DNA from: Archaeoglobus sp. UBA234
GTDB lineage: Archaea; Halobacteriota; Archaeoglobi; Archaeoglobales; Archaeoglobaceae
Assembly (NCBI GenBank): GCA_002494625.1
Contig: DACH01000011.1
Span: 1 to 11,499, forward strand
Length of the DNA: 11,499 bases
Reading direction: 5' to 3'
Shown here: positions 1 through 6,765 of the stretch, in pieces
How the letters are laid out: each line of letters begins with the position of its first letter
Numbering within the stretch: position 1 is the stretch's first letter
Position numbers and translations under genes: made by a program
The notes under the pieces: generated by a model
The model's database searches: none
Seen by the model: only the letters and a program-made list of their open reading frames with translations
What the model was told of the DNA's origin: nothing

Positions 1-1155
1 GAATACGACTTCCCGGATCTGGACGAGAACACAGTAGCAACGATGAGCTACACAACAGGCACAACAGGAAGACCGAAGGGAGTCTTCTTCACACACAGAC
101 AGCTTGTGTTGCATACCTTCGGGTTGCTGGCAACCTTCACATCCTATGAGTCAGCGGTAAAAATTGGAGACGAGACCGTTTCATTGAGAGTTGGAAGCAG
201 GGATGTCTACATGCCACTGACACCGATGTTCCATGTTCATGCTTGGGGGGTGCCGTATATGGCAACTGTTCTGGGGATAAAGCAGGTTTATCCGGGAAGA
301 TACGATCCACAGATGATTCTGAAGCTTATTCTTGAGGAAAAGGTCACCTTTAGCCATTGCGTTCCAACAATTCTCAACATGATTGTGACTGCGATGCCGG
401 AGGGGTTCAAGCTTCCTGGCTGGAAGATGGTTATAGGTGGTTCAAAGCTGAATAAAGGGCTTGCACAGAGGGCATATGAAAGAGGAATATATGTAATGGC
501 TGCCTATGGTATGTCTGAAACCTGTCCACTTCTCACTGCAGCGAATCTCAAACCGGAGATTGAAGATTCAGAAGATGTCCTTGAATATGTGATAAAAACA
601 GGATTCCCGGCACCTCTTGTCGATTTGAGAGTGGTAAAAAGTGACTGGACAGACGTGGAAAAGAATGAAGAAGAAATGGGAGAGATTGTTGTCAGAGCAC
701 CATGGCTGACACAGGCATACTACAAGGATGAGGAGAAAACAAAGGAGCTCTGGGAAGGAGGCTGGCTCCATACAGGAGATATTGCTATTGTTGATGCTCA
801 CGGATACATAACGATAGTTGACAGGATAAAGGATGTTATAAAAAGCGGAGGAGAATGGATAAGCTCTCTGACACTTGAAAATTTAGCAAGTCTCCATCCC
901 GCTGTAATTGAAGCGGCGGCAATAGGCATCCCTGACGAGAAGTGGGGTGAAAGACCACTGTTAATAGTTAAAATCGATGAAAAGCAAAAGGAAAGTGTTA
1001 CTGAAGAGGATATTAAAGCCCACATGGCTAAATTCGTTGAGGAAGGAAAGATTACAAAATGGGCTATGCCAGATAGAATAGTGTTTGTAGATGAGATACC
1101 AAAAACAAGTGTTGGGAAGATAAATAAAAGAGAGCTTAAACAAATGTTCTCTTAA
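1..1155 (+). CDS. AMP-forming acyl-CoA synthetase, 3' part (5' end outside window)
   Basis: The protein activates a carboxylic acid, probably medium or long chain, with ATP to an acyl-AMP and transfers it to CoA, in the cytosol. The frame is open from base 1 and the first ATG (43) lies inside a conserved motif, so the true start is upstream; 384 residues are present and, against a usual length near 550, about 170 are missing. Counting from the first codon in the window, the ATP-binding P-loop YTTGTTGRPKG is at 17-27, YGMSET at 169-174, the TGD aspartate at 258-260 and the hinge DRIKD at 274-278. The catalytic lysine of PKTSVGK is near 373. All core motifs are intact, so the gene appears functional. 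Substrate chain length cannot be read from the sequence. In an Archaeoglobales-like host it would fit fatty-acid or alkanoate use by beta-oxidation. The stop is followed by T-runs. Confidence 0.93.
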   Translation, partial: EYDFPDLDENTVATMSYTTGTTGRPKGVFFTHRQLVLHTFGLLATFTSYESAVKIGDETVSLRVGSRDVYMPLTPMFHVHAWGVPYMATVLGIKQVYPGRYDPQMILKLILEEKVTFSHCVPTILNMIVTAMPEGFKLPGWKMVIGGSKLNKGLAQRAYERGIYVMAAYGMSETCPLLTAANLKPEIEDSEDVLEYVIKTGFPAPLVDLRVVKSDWTDVEKNEEEMGEIVVRAPWLTQAYYKDEEKTKELWEGGWLHTGDIAIVDAHGYITIVDRIKDVIKSGGEWISSLTLENLASLHPAVIEAAAIGIPDEKWGERPLLIVKIDEKQKESVTEEDIKAHMAKFVEEGKITKWAMPDRIVFVDEIPKTSVGKINKRELKQMFS

Positions 1156-1171
1156 TTTTTTTGTATTTTTT
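1156..1171 (+). terminator. Oligo-T terminator after acyl-CoA synthetase
   Basis: Two T-runs (seven and six T) directly follow the stop codon with no clear hairpin. This matches archaeal intrinsic termination at U-rich stretches. It separates the synthetase from the next gene, which has its own TATA box. Confidence 0.6.
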
Positions 1172-1182
1172 CAGTGAAAAAA

Positions 1183-1190
1183 TTTATATT
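1183..1190 (+). promoter_or_regulatory. TATA box for the 30-codon membrane peptide
   Basis: TTTATATT is centred about 26 bp before the ATG at 1213, the distance expected from an archaeal TATA box to the transcription start. This implies a leaderless mRNA and supports the small gene as real. Confidence 0.6.
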
Positions 1191-1212
1191 TCTTGAGATT
1201 GATTATTTTTAC

Positions 1213-1305
1213 ATGGGAAAAGCTGGTGTGGCGGCACTGGCACTTATACTCGGACTATTATTCATGGTGGCGCTATATTTCATAATGATCTACATGAATA
1301 AGTAG
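1213..1305 (+). CDS. 30-residue single-span membrane peptide, unknown function
   Basis: I do not recognise this gene. It encodes 30 residues: MGKAG, then an almost wholly hydrophobic stretch from about residue 6 to 27 (rich in A, L, I, F, M), ending in NK. This is one transmembrane helix with a lysine at each end. Lys3 and Lys30 flank the helix and do not give a clear topology. The case for a real gene rests on three points: the ATG sits about 26 bp after a good TATA box, the preceding gene ends in T-runs so the peptide needs its own promoter, and the composition is not that of random AT-rich DNA. There is no Shine-Dalgarno, as expected for a leaderless message. It could be a small subunit of a membrane complex or a regulator of the neighbouring exporter, but nothing in the sequence shows which. 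Confidence 0.6.
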   Translation: MGKAGVAALALILGLLFMVALYFIMIYMNK

Positions 1306-1317
1306 AGAAAAAGAAAT

Positions 1318-1352
1318 ATCAGTATCTCTTGAAAATCAAAGCTATTACTGAT
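1318..1352. terminator. Inverted repeat between convergent genes
   Basis: ATCAGTA (1318-1324) and TACTGAT (1346-1352) form a perfect 7-bp inverted repeat with a 21-nt loop, between the stops of the small peptide gene and the convergent MFS gene. On the minus strand it is followed by a T-rich run (complement of 1306-1316), so it may help end the MFS transcript. The large loop makes this tentative. Confidence 0.35.
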
Positions 1353-1381
1353 GCTCTGACTATTTCCTGGCTTTGTATAAA

Positions 1382-2764
1382 TTAATCCCTGAGCTTTCCC
1401 CTCGCTAAGGAAAGAAAAATCCCTATAAAACACAGAGCAGCGAATACTGTAAATGCAACCCTTACACTTGTGATTAGCTGGGGGAAATACTCTGAGGTAA
1501 TCTGAACCCTTCCAATGTAGATTGCGAAAATCATCATGGCGATCCCCATACTGAGCATTTGTCCCACAAGTCTCATCGTACCTACCATAGCAGATGCTAC
1601 GCCGTAGAATTTCCTTTCAACTGAGCTCATTATAGCATTCGTATTGGGTGAACTGAACAGGGCAAAACCCAGCCCGAGAACAACGAGTCCTGCGATAATG
1701 TTCTCTACTGGGGTGGCCTCCTCAATAAAGGCGAAAATTGATAGGGCGACCGTTATTACTGTCATTCCAGCAGATGCAACAACTCTTGGCTCTATCCTAT
1801 CTGAAAGCCAGCCTGCTAAGGGAGAGAGCAGAGCCATCACAACTGGCTGGGCAAGCAGAATCATCCCAGTTCTCTGTGGATTCAACCCTTTTATGTACTG
1901 GAGATAAAGGCTGAGAAGAAAGATCACTGCAAAGGTTGAACTGTAGTTTATCAGAGCAGCAAAATTTGAGAAAGCAAAAACTGAGTTATGTCTGAAAAGC
2001 CGTATTTCAAGAACTGGGAATTCCTTTTTACTCTCGAAAATGACAAAAATTGCTATCCCTATGACAGATAGAATGAGAAGGACAATTCCTAAAATACCTG
2101 GCAGCAATGAGAAACCAAGTATAAGGATGAGGAGGGATACCCCATAGATTATCGAGCCATTAAGGTCAAATTTCTCACCTTTAGCTTCTGCCCACTCACC
2201 TTTCAGCTTCCATAATGTGATTAAAATTACTATCAAACCAATCGGAACAATGGTGAAGAAGATACTTCTCCAGCCTATGTTATGTGTGAGAATTCCCCCC
2301 AGAAACGGACCGAGAGATAAGCCTGTATAAACAGATGCGACATTAATCCCCAGCGCCTTTCCCCTCTCTGCTGGAGGATAGACTGATGTCAGAATTGCTA
2401 TACCTGTGCCAAATATCATTGCTGAGCCAATTCCCTGTAGAAATCTCAGAAGAATAATCTGCTCTCCTGATAGGGATATTCCACATAGAAATGAAGAGAT
2501 TGTAAATATCGATATCCCATTAATGAAAATCTTTTTTCTCCCGTAAATATCTGCTATTTTCCCGAAGGGTACAAGAAACATGGCTGCTGCCAGCAAAAAG
2601 GATGTAGCTACCCAGTTAAGCATAACTGCATCTATTGCAAACTCTTCTCCGATAGTCGGAAGTGCAACATTGATGGATGAACCCATGAAAGGGGTGAGAA
2701 AAGAAGCAGAGGCGGAAGATAAAAGGGCAACCCTCTTTACACCAGAGGAACTCAAAATCCCCAC
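1382..2764 (-). CDS. MFS drug/solute exporter, DHA2 (EmrB/QacA) type
   Basis: This is an integral membrane proton antiporter of 460 residues, expected to have 14 helices. Family marks are clear: loop 2-3 motif A, GKIADIYGRKK (68-78); motif B, LRFLQGIGSA (106-115); antiporter motif C, GLSLGPFLGG (148-157); and the DHA2-typical GWRSIFF (164-170). The start is GTG at 2764. AAGGTG reaches into the start codon, and the next in-frame ATG (residue 27) would cut into the first helix. The gene lies 24 nt downstream of the roadblock gene on the same strand, so the two are probably co-transcribed. The substrate is unknown; DHA2 members usually export hydrophobic or cationic compounds. No truncation or frameshift is seen. 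Confidence 0.9.
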   Translation of the reverse strand: MGILSSSGVKRVALLSSASASFLTPFMGSSINVALPTIGEEFAIDAVMLNWVATSFLLAAAMFLVPFGKIADIYGRKKIFINGISIFTISSFLCGISLSGEQIILLRFLQGIGSAMIFGTGIAILTSVYPPAERGKALGINVASVYTGLSLGPFLGGILTHNIGWRSIFFTIVPIGLIVILITLWKLKGEWAEAKGEKFDLNGSIIYGVSLLILILGFSLLPGILGIVLLILSVIGIAIFVIFESKKEFPVLEIRLFRHNSVFAFSNFAALINYSSTFAVIFLLSLYLQYIKGLNPQRTGMILLAQPVVMALLSPLAGWLSDRIEPRVVASAGMTVITVALSIFAFIEEATPVENIIAGLVVLGLGFALFSSPNTNAIMSSVERKFYGVASAMVGTMRLVGQMLSMGIAMMIFAIYIGRVQITSEYFPQLITSVRVAFTVFAALCFIGIFLSLARGKLRD

Positions 2765-2788
2765 CTTAAAAAGGGAAAAATGGTAAGA

Positions 2789-3139
2789 TTATAGTGATGA
2801 AGCTATCATCTCTGCAGCCTTTCTCATTTCAATTCTTATAAGCCCGAGATTGACTTTGGGTTCTGTAAAAACGCTGAGCATTGCATTTTCTCCGGCATCG
2901 ATTAACAAGACCTTACCCTTATCTCCTTCGACCATAATAATATCTGTTTTTCCAGACATCAACCTGTCCATAACACTTGAGCCTGAACCATATGCCGCGG
3001 CAACCATTGCAGCGGCAAGATCAGGGTCGAATGATTTATCTGTTGATTCGTGCTCGATGACAAGTCCATCTTTTTCAACAATCGCAACTCCCTTAACACC
3101 GTCAATCCTAAGGAGGTTTGCAAGGACATTTTCAAACAT
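2789..3139 (-). CDS. Roadblock/LC7 domain protein
   Basis: This is a 116-residue cytosolic protein filling a single roadblock/LC7 (MglB-like) fold. It runs from an N-terminal helix (MFENVLANLLRIDGVKG) into the first strand VAIVEKDGLVIEH, then an Ala-rich helix DPDLAAAMVAAAYGSGSSVMDRL, the strands IIMVEGDKGKVLLID and MLSVFTE, and a C-terminal helix. Such proteins usually form dimers and act on small Ras-like GTPases in bacteria and archaea. No GTPase gene is visible in this window. The ATG at 3139 has a strong Shine-Dalgarno, GAGGTGAT (complement of 3145-3152), six bases or so upstream. Its downstream partner is the MFS exporter gene. A role in controlling that exporter is conceivable but only inferred from position. 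Confidence 0.88.
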   Translation of the reverse strand: MFENVLANLLRIDGVKGVAIVEKDGLVIEHESTDKSFDPDLAAAMVAAAYGSGSSVMDRLMSGKTDIIMVEGDKGKVLLIDAGENAMLSVFTEPKVNLGLIRIEMRKAAEMIASSL

Positions 3140-3144
3140 TTTAT

Positions 3145-3152
3145 ATCACCTC
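3145..3152 (-). promoter_or_regulatory. Shine-Dalgarno site of the roadblock gene
   Basis: The plus strand reads ATCACCTC, giving GAGGTGAT on the coding strand, a near-perfect match to the archaeal 16S 3' end. It fixes the start at 3139. Unlike most first genes in this window, this one has a leader. Confidence 0.7.
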
Positions 3153-3189
3153 AGATGTGAAAAGTATTTAGCTGAAATTAATTTATCGA

Positions 3190-3199
3190 ATATTTAAAA
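3190..3199 (-). promoter_or_regulatory. TATA box for the roadblock-MFS unit
   Basis: TTTTAAATAT on the minus strand lies about 55 bp upstream of the ATG. This would put transcription start near 3170 and give a leader of about 30 nt that contains the Shine-Dalgarno. Confidence 0.45.
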
Positions 3200-3587
3200 T
3201 TTTCTGGTCAAGCCTTTTCATTTCACAGATTCTATGATAAATATAATTCCTGATTCATTCTTTAAAAAACCTTTGATTTTAAAACAAATGATGAAACTCA
3301 CTGTATGGCGTCAATAAACCATTTCGCATAAATTAAGATATTTTAGAAGAATTCAATTGAAAAACATTATTGGCTATAATTTTTTGATTAGGATGCTATA
3401 ACGATAGTAATTATTATAATGGATAAAATTTATTTTCATCTGAATTTTCTTTTTTCGCTAAATAGCTTGTAAAACAGTTTTTTTAATACTTTAATCAGAT
3501 TTGGTCTATAACTATTCTAATAATCCATTTCTAAGCCAATTTTATTGAAATTAAAGCCAGAATGAACCACTCTTAGAAAAGAGAAAT
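3200..3587. other. AT-rich divergent intergenic region without recognisable genes
   Basis: This stretch of almost 390 bases separates two divergent promoters. It is strongly AT-rich and stop codons are dense in the frames I read. I see no RNA-gene-like GC island. A 10-bp palindrome, TTCAATTGAA (3352-3361), is the only symmetrical element I noticed and could be an operator or chance. Confidence 0.5.
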
Positions 3588-3595
3588 TTTATATA
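3588..3595 (+). promoter_or_regulatory. TATA box of the V4R-hydrogenase operon
   Basis: TTTATATA is centred about 26 bp before the ATG at 3618, and no Shine-Dalgarno precedes that ATG. The operon mRNA is therefore predicted to start at or next to the first codon. Confidence 0.6.
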
Positions 3596-3617
3596 TTGTA
3601 AATTTAGAAAAGCTAAT

Positions 3618-4025
3618 ATGGGCGATGAGTATGATTTAGCTATTGAATCAATTGAGAGAATCATTTTTTCAATGAATGACGCTGTAAAAGAAATGTGGTC
3701 AACAGGTTATACTGGGATGATGGTTTCAGTTGGGAGAGTCTTTGCGGGTGAGGCAGGAAAAAAGAGTCTTGCTACAGATATCCCGTCCATTTTGAATGAA
3801 GTTTCGGAAATTTTTCCAGGAATGGAATTTGAAGTTAAAGATAACAAAATTGTGGTTACGAGGTGCATTATCAGAGAACTTGCCGGGAAAGGTGTAACAG
3901 AGATCGGAGGACCACTCTGCATGTTCATGAAGGGTTATCTGATGAAAATGCTCGAGCTTGTGGAAGGAAGACGGATAAAACTGGACATTAGCATGGGAGA
4001 GCAATGTGAGATCACAATGAGGTGA
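3618..4025 (+). CDS. V4R-like cysteine protein, first paralogue of the hydrogenase operon
   Basis: This 135-residue cytosolic protein resembles the V4R (4-vinyl reductase/hydrocarbon-binding) domain family, whose members are thought to bind small hydrophobic ligands; some carry conserved cysteines that may bind metal. The C-terminal half carries the telling pattern: Cys83 in TRCIIR, GGPLC with Cys101, and Cys130 in MGEQC. The next gene repeats this pattern at the same spacing, so the two are paralogues. The N-terminal 60 residues are helical, including a glycine-rich VGRVFAGEAGKKS segment. It is the first gene of the operon, leaderless, and the following ribosome site GAGGTGAT overlaps its stop codon. 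Assignment to V4R is from pattern recognition only. A role as ligand sensor, substrate carrier or metal/FeS-binding partner of the hydrogenase is inference. Confidence 0.7.
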   Translation: MGDEYDLAIESIERIIFSMNDAVKEMWSTGYTGMMVSVGRVFAGEAGKKSLATDIPSILNEVSEIFPGMEFEVKDNKIVVTRCIIRELAGKGVTEIGGPLCMFMKGYLMKMLELVEGRRIKLDISMGEQCEITMR

Positions 4026-4026
4026 T
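4019..4026 (+). promoter_or_regulatory. Shine-Dalgarno overlapping the stop codon of the first V4R gene
   Basis: GAGGTGAT spans the TGA of the upstream gene and lies three bases before the ATG at 4030. It suggests coupled translation of the two V4R proteins. Confidence 0.6.
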
Positions 4027-4029
4027 TGT

Positions 4030-4440
4030 ATGGATAAAATGGAAGAACTAAGGAGTAAAATGGAGATTCTCGCAATTCTGAGCAATGCTCTCGAACTCCT
4101 CAGTGGAGACTGGGCAAGAACAGTCTGCTTCATTGCTGGTAAAAAACTTGGGGAGCAGACTGAAACTAAAAGTTCGGACAACCTTGAAGAGGCTCTAAAG
4201 CTTGTCTCTCCCTGGAAAATCGATGTTTTTGAGGAAAAAGATGATGGTACACTCATTGTTTTCAGAGAATGCCCTATAAGGCAGACCCACTATGCAGTCT
4301 GTACGACTCAGGGTGGACCCCTATGCCAGGTAACACATGGTTTTATCTCCCAGATTCTTGCAAAATCTCTAGGTAAGGATGTGAAAATTGAAGTCCTCCA
4401 TATGGGTCCGAATGCCTGCCTGAAGAAGGTGGTGGTCTGA
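4030..4440 (+). CDS. V4R-like cysteine protein, second paralogue
   Basis: This is a 136-residue paralogue of the preceding protein. Shared features are Cys81 in ECPIR, GGPLC with Cys99, a following Gly and hydrophobic helix, then MG and Cys130 in MGPNAC. It has two further cysteines (Cys33, Cys91) that the first copy lacks. Cys81, 99 and 130 against 83, 101 and 130 in the partner suggest a common metal or cluster site. The ATG at 4030 is set by GAGGTGAT at 4019-4026. The stop TGA shares its last base with the ATG of the hydrogenase small subunit, so translation of the two is probably coupled. The two copies have diverged strongly, which fits a heterodimer with distinct roles, but this is not proven. 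The family call is moderate; the link to the hydrogenase is by position. Confidence 0.7.
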   Translation: MDKMEELRSKMEILAILSNALELLSGDWARTVCFIAGKKLGEQTETKSSDNLEEALKLVSPWKIDVFEEKDDGTLIVFRECPIRQTHYAVCTTQGGPLCQVTHGFISQILAKSLGKDVKIEVLHMGPNACLKKVVV

Positions 4441-5300
4441 TGAGGATTGCTACTCTCAAACTAGCTTCATGTTCAGGATGTCATGTTGCTTTGCTTGATA
4501 CCCATGAAAAGGTTCTGGAAATTGCTGAAAACCTAGTTTTCTCTCCGATATTAATAGATATAAAGGACATCCCCGAGAGTGATGTTGTTCTTGTTGAGGG
4601 ATGTGTTAGAACAGAAGAAGAGCTTGAGCTGCTTAGAGAAGCCAGAAGGAAAACAAAGGTTCTGATTGCCTTTGGAACATGTGCTGCTCTTGGGGGCATC
4701 TCCAGCCTTGGCAACATCTACTCGGGACAGCAGATTCTGGAGCGAGTGTATGGTGATGGGCAGCCAGATAATGTTCCGAAGTTCTTAGACATGGCTCTTC
4801 CTGTGGATGAGTATGTGGAGGTAGACTATTATCTCCCTGGATGTGCACCCCCTCCTGAACTCATTGCAGAGTTTCTTGGCGCGCTGTTGAAGGGGGAGAA
4901 ACCGAAGAGCATTGAACATCCAGTGTGCGCTGAATGTGGTAGAGAAGTTAAATACATGGAAATTGATGGAGTAAGGAGGTTTGGAGAGCCAGAAGAGGGA
5001 ATCTGTCTGCTAAGTCAGGGATTTCTTTGTCAGGGGAGTGTCACGAGAGGTGGATGCAAAGCTCCATGTACAAAGGCAGGAATTCCCTGCAGGGGATGTA
5101 GAGGTCCGACTCCAAAGATTATGAGATCATACTGTAGAGACTACCTGAGTGAGATCACTGAAAGACTTATGAGGATTACCGGATTTGAGGTGCAGGCAGA
5201 GGATATCGCATCGCTTTACGCTCATGTTTTTGGCAGTGACATGAAGAACAAGCCTGTTTCAATGATAAAAGCGATTATGAGGAGTGGTAGGTATGGTTGA
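4440..5300 (+). CDS. [NiFe] hydrogenase small subunit, MvhG/VhuG-like (F420-non-reducing type)
   Basis: This is the electron-transfer subunit of a cytosolic [NiFe] hydrogenase; there is no Tat signal. It has 286 residues. The proximal [4Fe-4S] cluster ligands are Cys11 and Cys14 (SCSGC), Cys81 (FGTCA) and Cys135 (LPGC). The C-terminal domain has eight cysteines for two more clusters: CAEC at 163-166, Cys189, Cys197, Cys206, Cys210 and CRGC at 217-220. The blocks EG-VRTEEELEL, AFGTCAALGGI and GIPCRGCRGP are typical of MvhG. Two further cysteines, Cys55 and Cys232, are outside the expected sets. The ATG overlaps the preceding stop by one base (TGATG). The large subunit lies two genes downstream. 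MvhD, the usual partner that passes electrons to heterodisulfide reductase, is absent from the window, so the electron acceptor may be the adjacent ferredoxin. Confidence 0.92.
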   Translation: MRIATLKLASCSGCHVALLDTHEKVLEIAENLVFSPILIDIKDIPESDVVLVEGCVRTEEELELLREARRKTKVLIAFGTCAALGGISSLGNIYSGQQILERVYGDGQPDNVPKFLDMALPVDEYVEVDYYLPGCAPPPELIAEFLGALLKGEKPKSIEHPVCAECGREVKYMEIDGVRRFGEPEEGICLLSQGFLCQGSVTRGGCKAPCTKAGIPCRGCRGPTPKIMRSYCRDYLSEITERLMRITGFEVQAEDIASLYAHVFGSDMKNKPVSMIKAIMRSGRYG

Positions 5301-5538
5301 GGTTATAATTGATGAGGATAAATGCGTGAAGTGCAGGGAGTGTGTGGTCATCTGTCCCACAGAGGTCATAGTTGAGGAAAATGGTAAGCCAGTTGTGAAG
5401 GATGTGAACAGGTGTATAGGGTGTCTCAGCTGCAGTTACATATGCAGGAGTGATGCCATCTTCCACAGGGACATTTACATCGAAAAGAAGCTTGTTTATG
5501 ATCCGGCTATCGAAGAAAAAATCATGAAATTCGTCTGA
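5293..5538 (+). CDS. 2[4Fe-4S] ferredoxin-like hydrogenase partner
   Basis: This 81-residue protein carries two cluster motifs: CVKCRECVVICP in the first half and CIGCLSCSYICR in the second, each CxxCxxCxxxC. The second has Arg where Pro normally follows the last cysteine. It probably accepts electrons from the hydrogenase small subunit and passes them to an unknown partner. A short tail (IYIEKKLVYDPAIEEKIMKFV) after the second cluster may bind a partner. I chose ATG 5293: it overlaps the upstream gene's end by 8 nt and has GAGGAG about 8 nt before it. An in-frame GTG at 5284 would add only MVG and destroy that spacing. The gene sits between the two catalytic subunit genes, which argues for a fixed subunit, not a free ferredoxin. 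Confidence 0.88.
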   Translation: MVEVIIDEDKCVKCRECVVICPTEVIVEENGKPVVKDVNRCIGCLSCSYICRSDAIFHRDIYIEKKLVYDPAIEEKIMKFV

Positions 5539-5547
5539 GGTGGGGTT

Positions 5548-6765
5548 ATGATTATCGAACCCGTCACAAGAATTGAAGGTAATGCAGGCATTGAGATTAG
5601 AGATGGAAAGGTGCTCTTCAAGGTTGTTGAGTTGAGAGGCTTTGAGAAGTTCCTCGAAGGAAGACCATTTGAAGAGCTTCCGAGATTGACTGCAAGAATA
5701 TGTGGAATATGCCCTGTGAGTCATACGATGGCGAGCGTCAAGGCGATAGAAAGTGCATTCAGCATTGAAATTCCCGAAAGGGCTGAAATGTTGAGAAGAC
5801 TTCTTGTTCATGCACAAGCAATCCAATCTCACACCCTTCATCTCTTTTTCCTTGCTCTTCCCGACTATTATCCTATCGAGGATAAAAATGTCCTGGGTCT
5901 ATACAAGGCAAATGGGGACTTGGTTAGATCGGCAGTGTTTCTGAGAGAGCTTTCGCAGAATATGGTCGAAACCATGGCTGTCAGAGCTGTACACCCGGAA
6001 GTCATCCCGGGTGGAGTTACCAGAGATCTTGATGATGAAAAGGCGCATAAGTTCCTTTCTGAGCTTAAAAAAGCACTGAATATAGCAGATGAGCTCGGTA
6101 CAGAGGTGTCAGACCTGTTCAAAGAAGGGAAAACCAACATAGAAACCTGTTATCTATCTCTTTCAAACAACGGAAATGTAGATTTTTATGATGGTGAGAT
6201 AGTTTCAGTGGATGAGAACGGAAATGAACTCATAAGATTTTTACCCTTAGATTACAGCAAGTACATCCAGGAGAAGGTTGAACCATTCAGCTATCTGAAA
6301 TTCCCATACCTTGAGGGAAAAATGTATCGTGTAGGCCCACTTGCAAGGCTGAATGTTGCAAAGGTTGATACAGATATTGCTTCTGAGCTTCAGAAGGGGG
6401 TTTTCGGAAATATAAGACATGAAACAACGCTTTATAACTATGCAAGGTTCATTGAGCTTGTATATTCAATTGAGAAAGCTATTGAGATACTGGAAAATCT
6501 GAAAGCAGGAAGGATCAGAGAAGAAGTAAAGATTCGAGCAGGAGAGGGTGTTGGTGTTGTTGAAGCACCAAGAGGGGCTCTATTCCACCATTATAAATTC
6601 AACGATAAGGGGCTGCTTGAATGGACAAATCTTGTTGTGGCAACTGTCCAGAACAACCCTGCAATAAACGCAGAACTCAATGAGGTCTACACAAAGGATG
6701 GTGCTGATGGTCTTGAAACAATTGTCAGAGCTTATGACCCTTGTCTGAGCTGTGCAAGTCACTGA
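5548..6765 (+). CDS. [NiFe] hydrogenase large (catalytic) subunit, group 3-like, without C-terminal extension
   Basis: This subunit binds the NiFe(CN)2CO centre and splits or forms H2. It has 405 residues, close to FrhA-type subunits. The N-terminal ligand motif RICGICPVSH gives Cys52 and Cys55; the C-terminal motif DPCLSCASH gives Cys399 and Cys402, with His405 the last residue. The stop codon directly follows this His, so the peptide that an endopeptidase normally removes after NiFe insertion is missing. The usual RxEGH motif near the N-terminus reads RIEGN here. ELRGFEKFLEGRPFEELPRLTARICGIC is strongly group 3-like. The ATG lies 9 nt after the ferredoxin stop, with GAGGTGGGG overlapping that stop. 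No maturation genes (hyp) are in the window. The ligand set is complete, so I expect an active site to assemble. Confidence 0.94.
   Translation: MIIEPVTRIEGNAGIEIRDGKVLFKVVELRGFEKFLEGRPFEELPRLTARICGICPVSHTMASVKAIESAFSIEIPERAEMLRRLLVHAQAIQSHTLHLFFLALPDYYPIEDKNVLGLYKANGDLVRSAVFLRELSQNMVETMAVRAVHPEVIPGGVTRDLDDEKAHKFLSELKKALNIADELGTEVSDLFKEGKTNIETCYLSLSNNGNVDFYDGEIVSVDENGNELIRFLPLDYSKYIQEKVEPFSYLKFPYLEGKMYRVGPLARLNVAKVDTDIASELQKGVFGNIRHETTLYNYARFIELVYSIEKAIEILENLKAGRIREEVKIRAGEGVGVVEAPRGALFHHYKFNDKGLLEWTNLVVATVQNNPAINAELNEVYTKDGADGLETIVRAYDPCLSCASH

Noticed and set aside
3726..4256. A 176-codon open frame on the minus strand across the V4R genes.
   Set aside because: It is opposite two well-supported, motif-bearing genes with ribosome sites and has Ser-rich antisense-type composition.
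5284..5292. GTG at 5284 as start of the ferredoxin.
   Set aside because: ATG 5293 has the better ribosome-site spacing; the GTG falls right behind the GAGGAG motif.
5275..5841. A 188-codon minus-strand frame across the ferredoxin and large subunit genes.
   Set aside because: It is antisense to clear cysteine cluster motifs and the NiFe ligand motif; no family resemblance.
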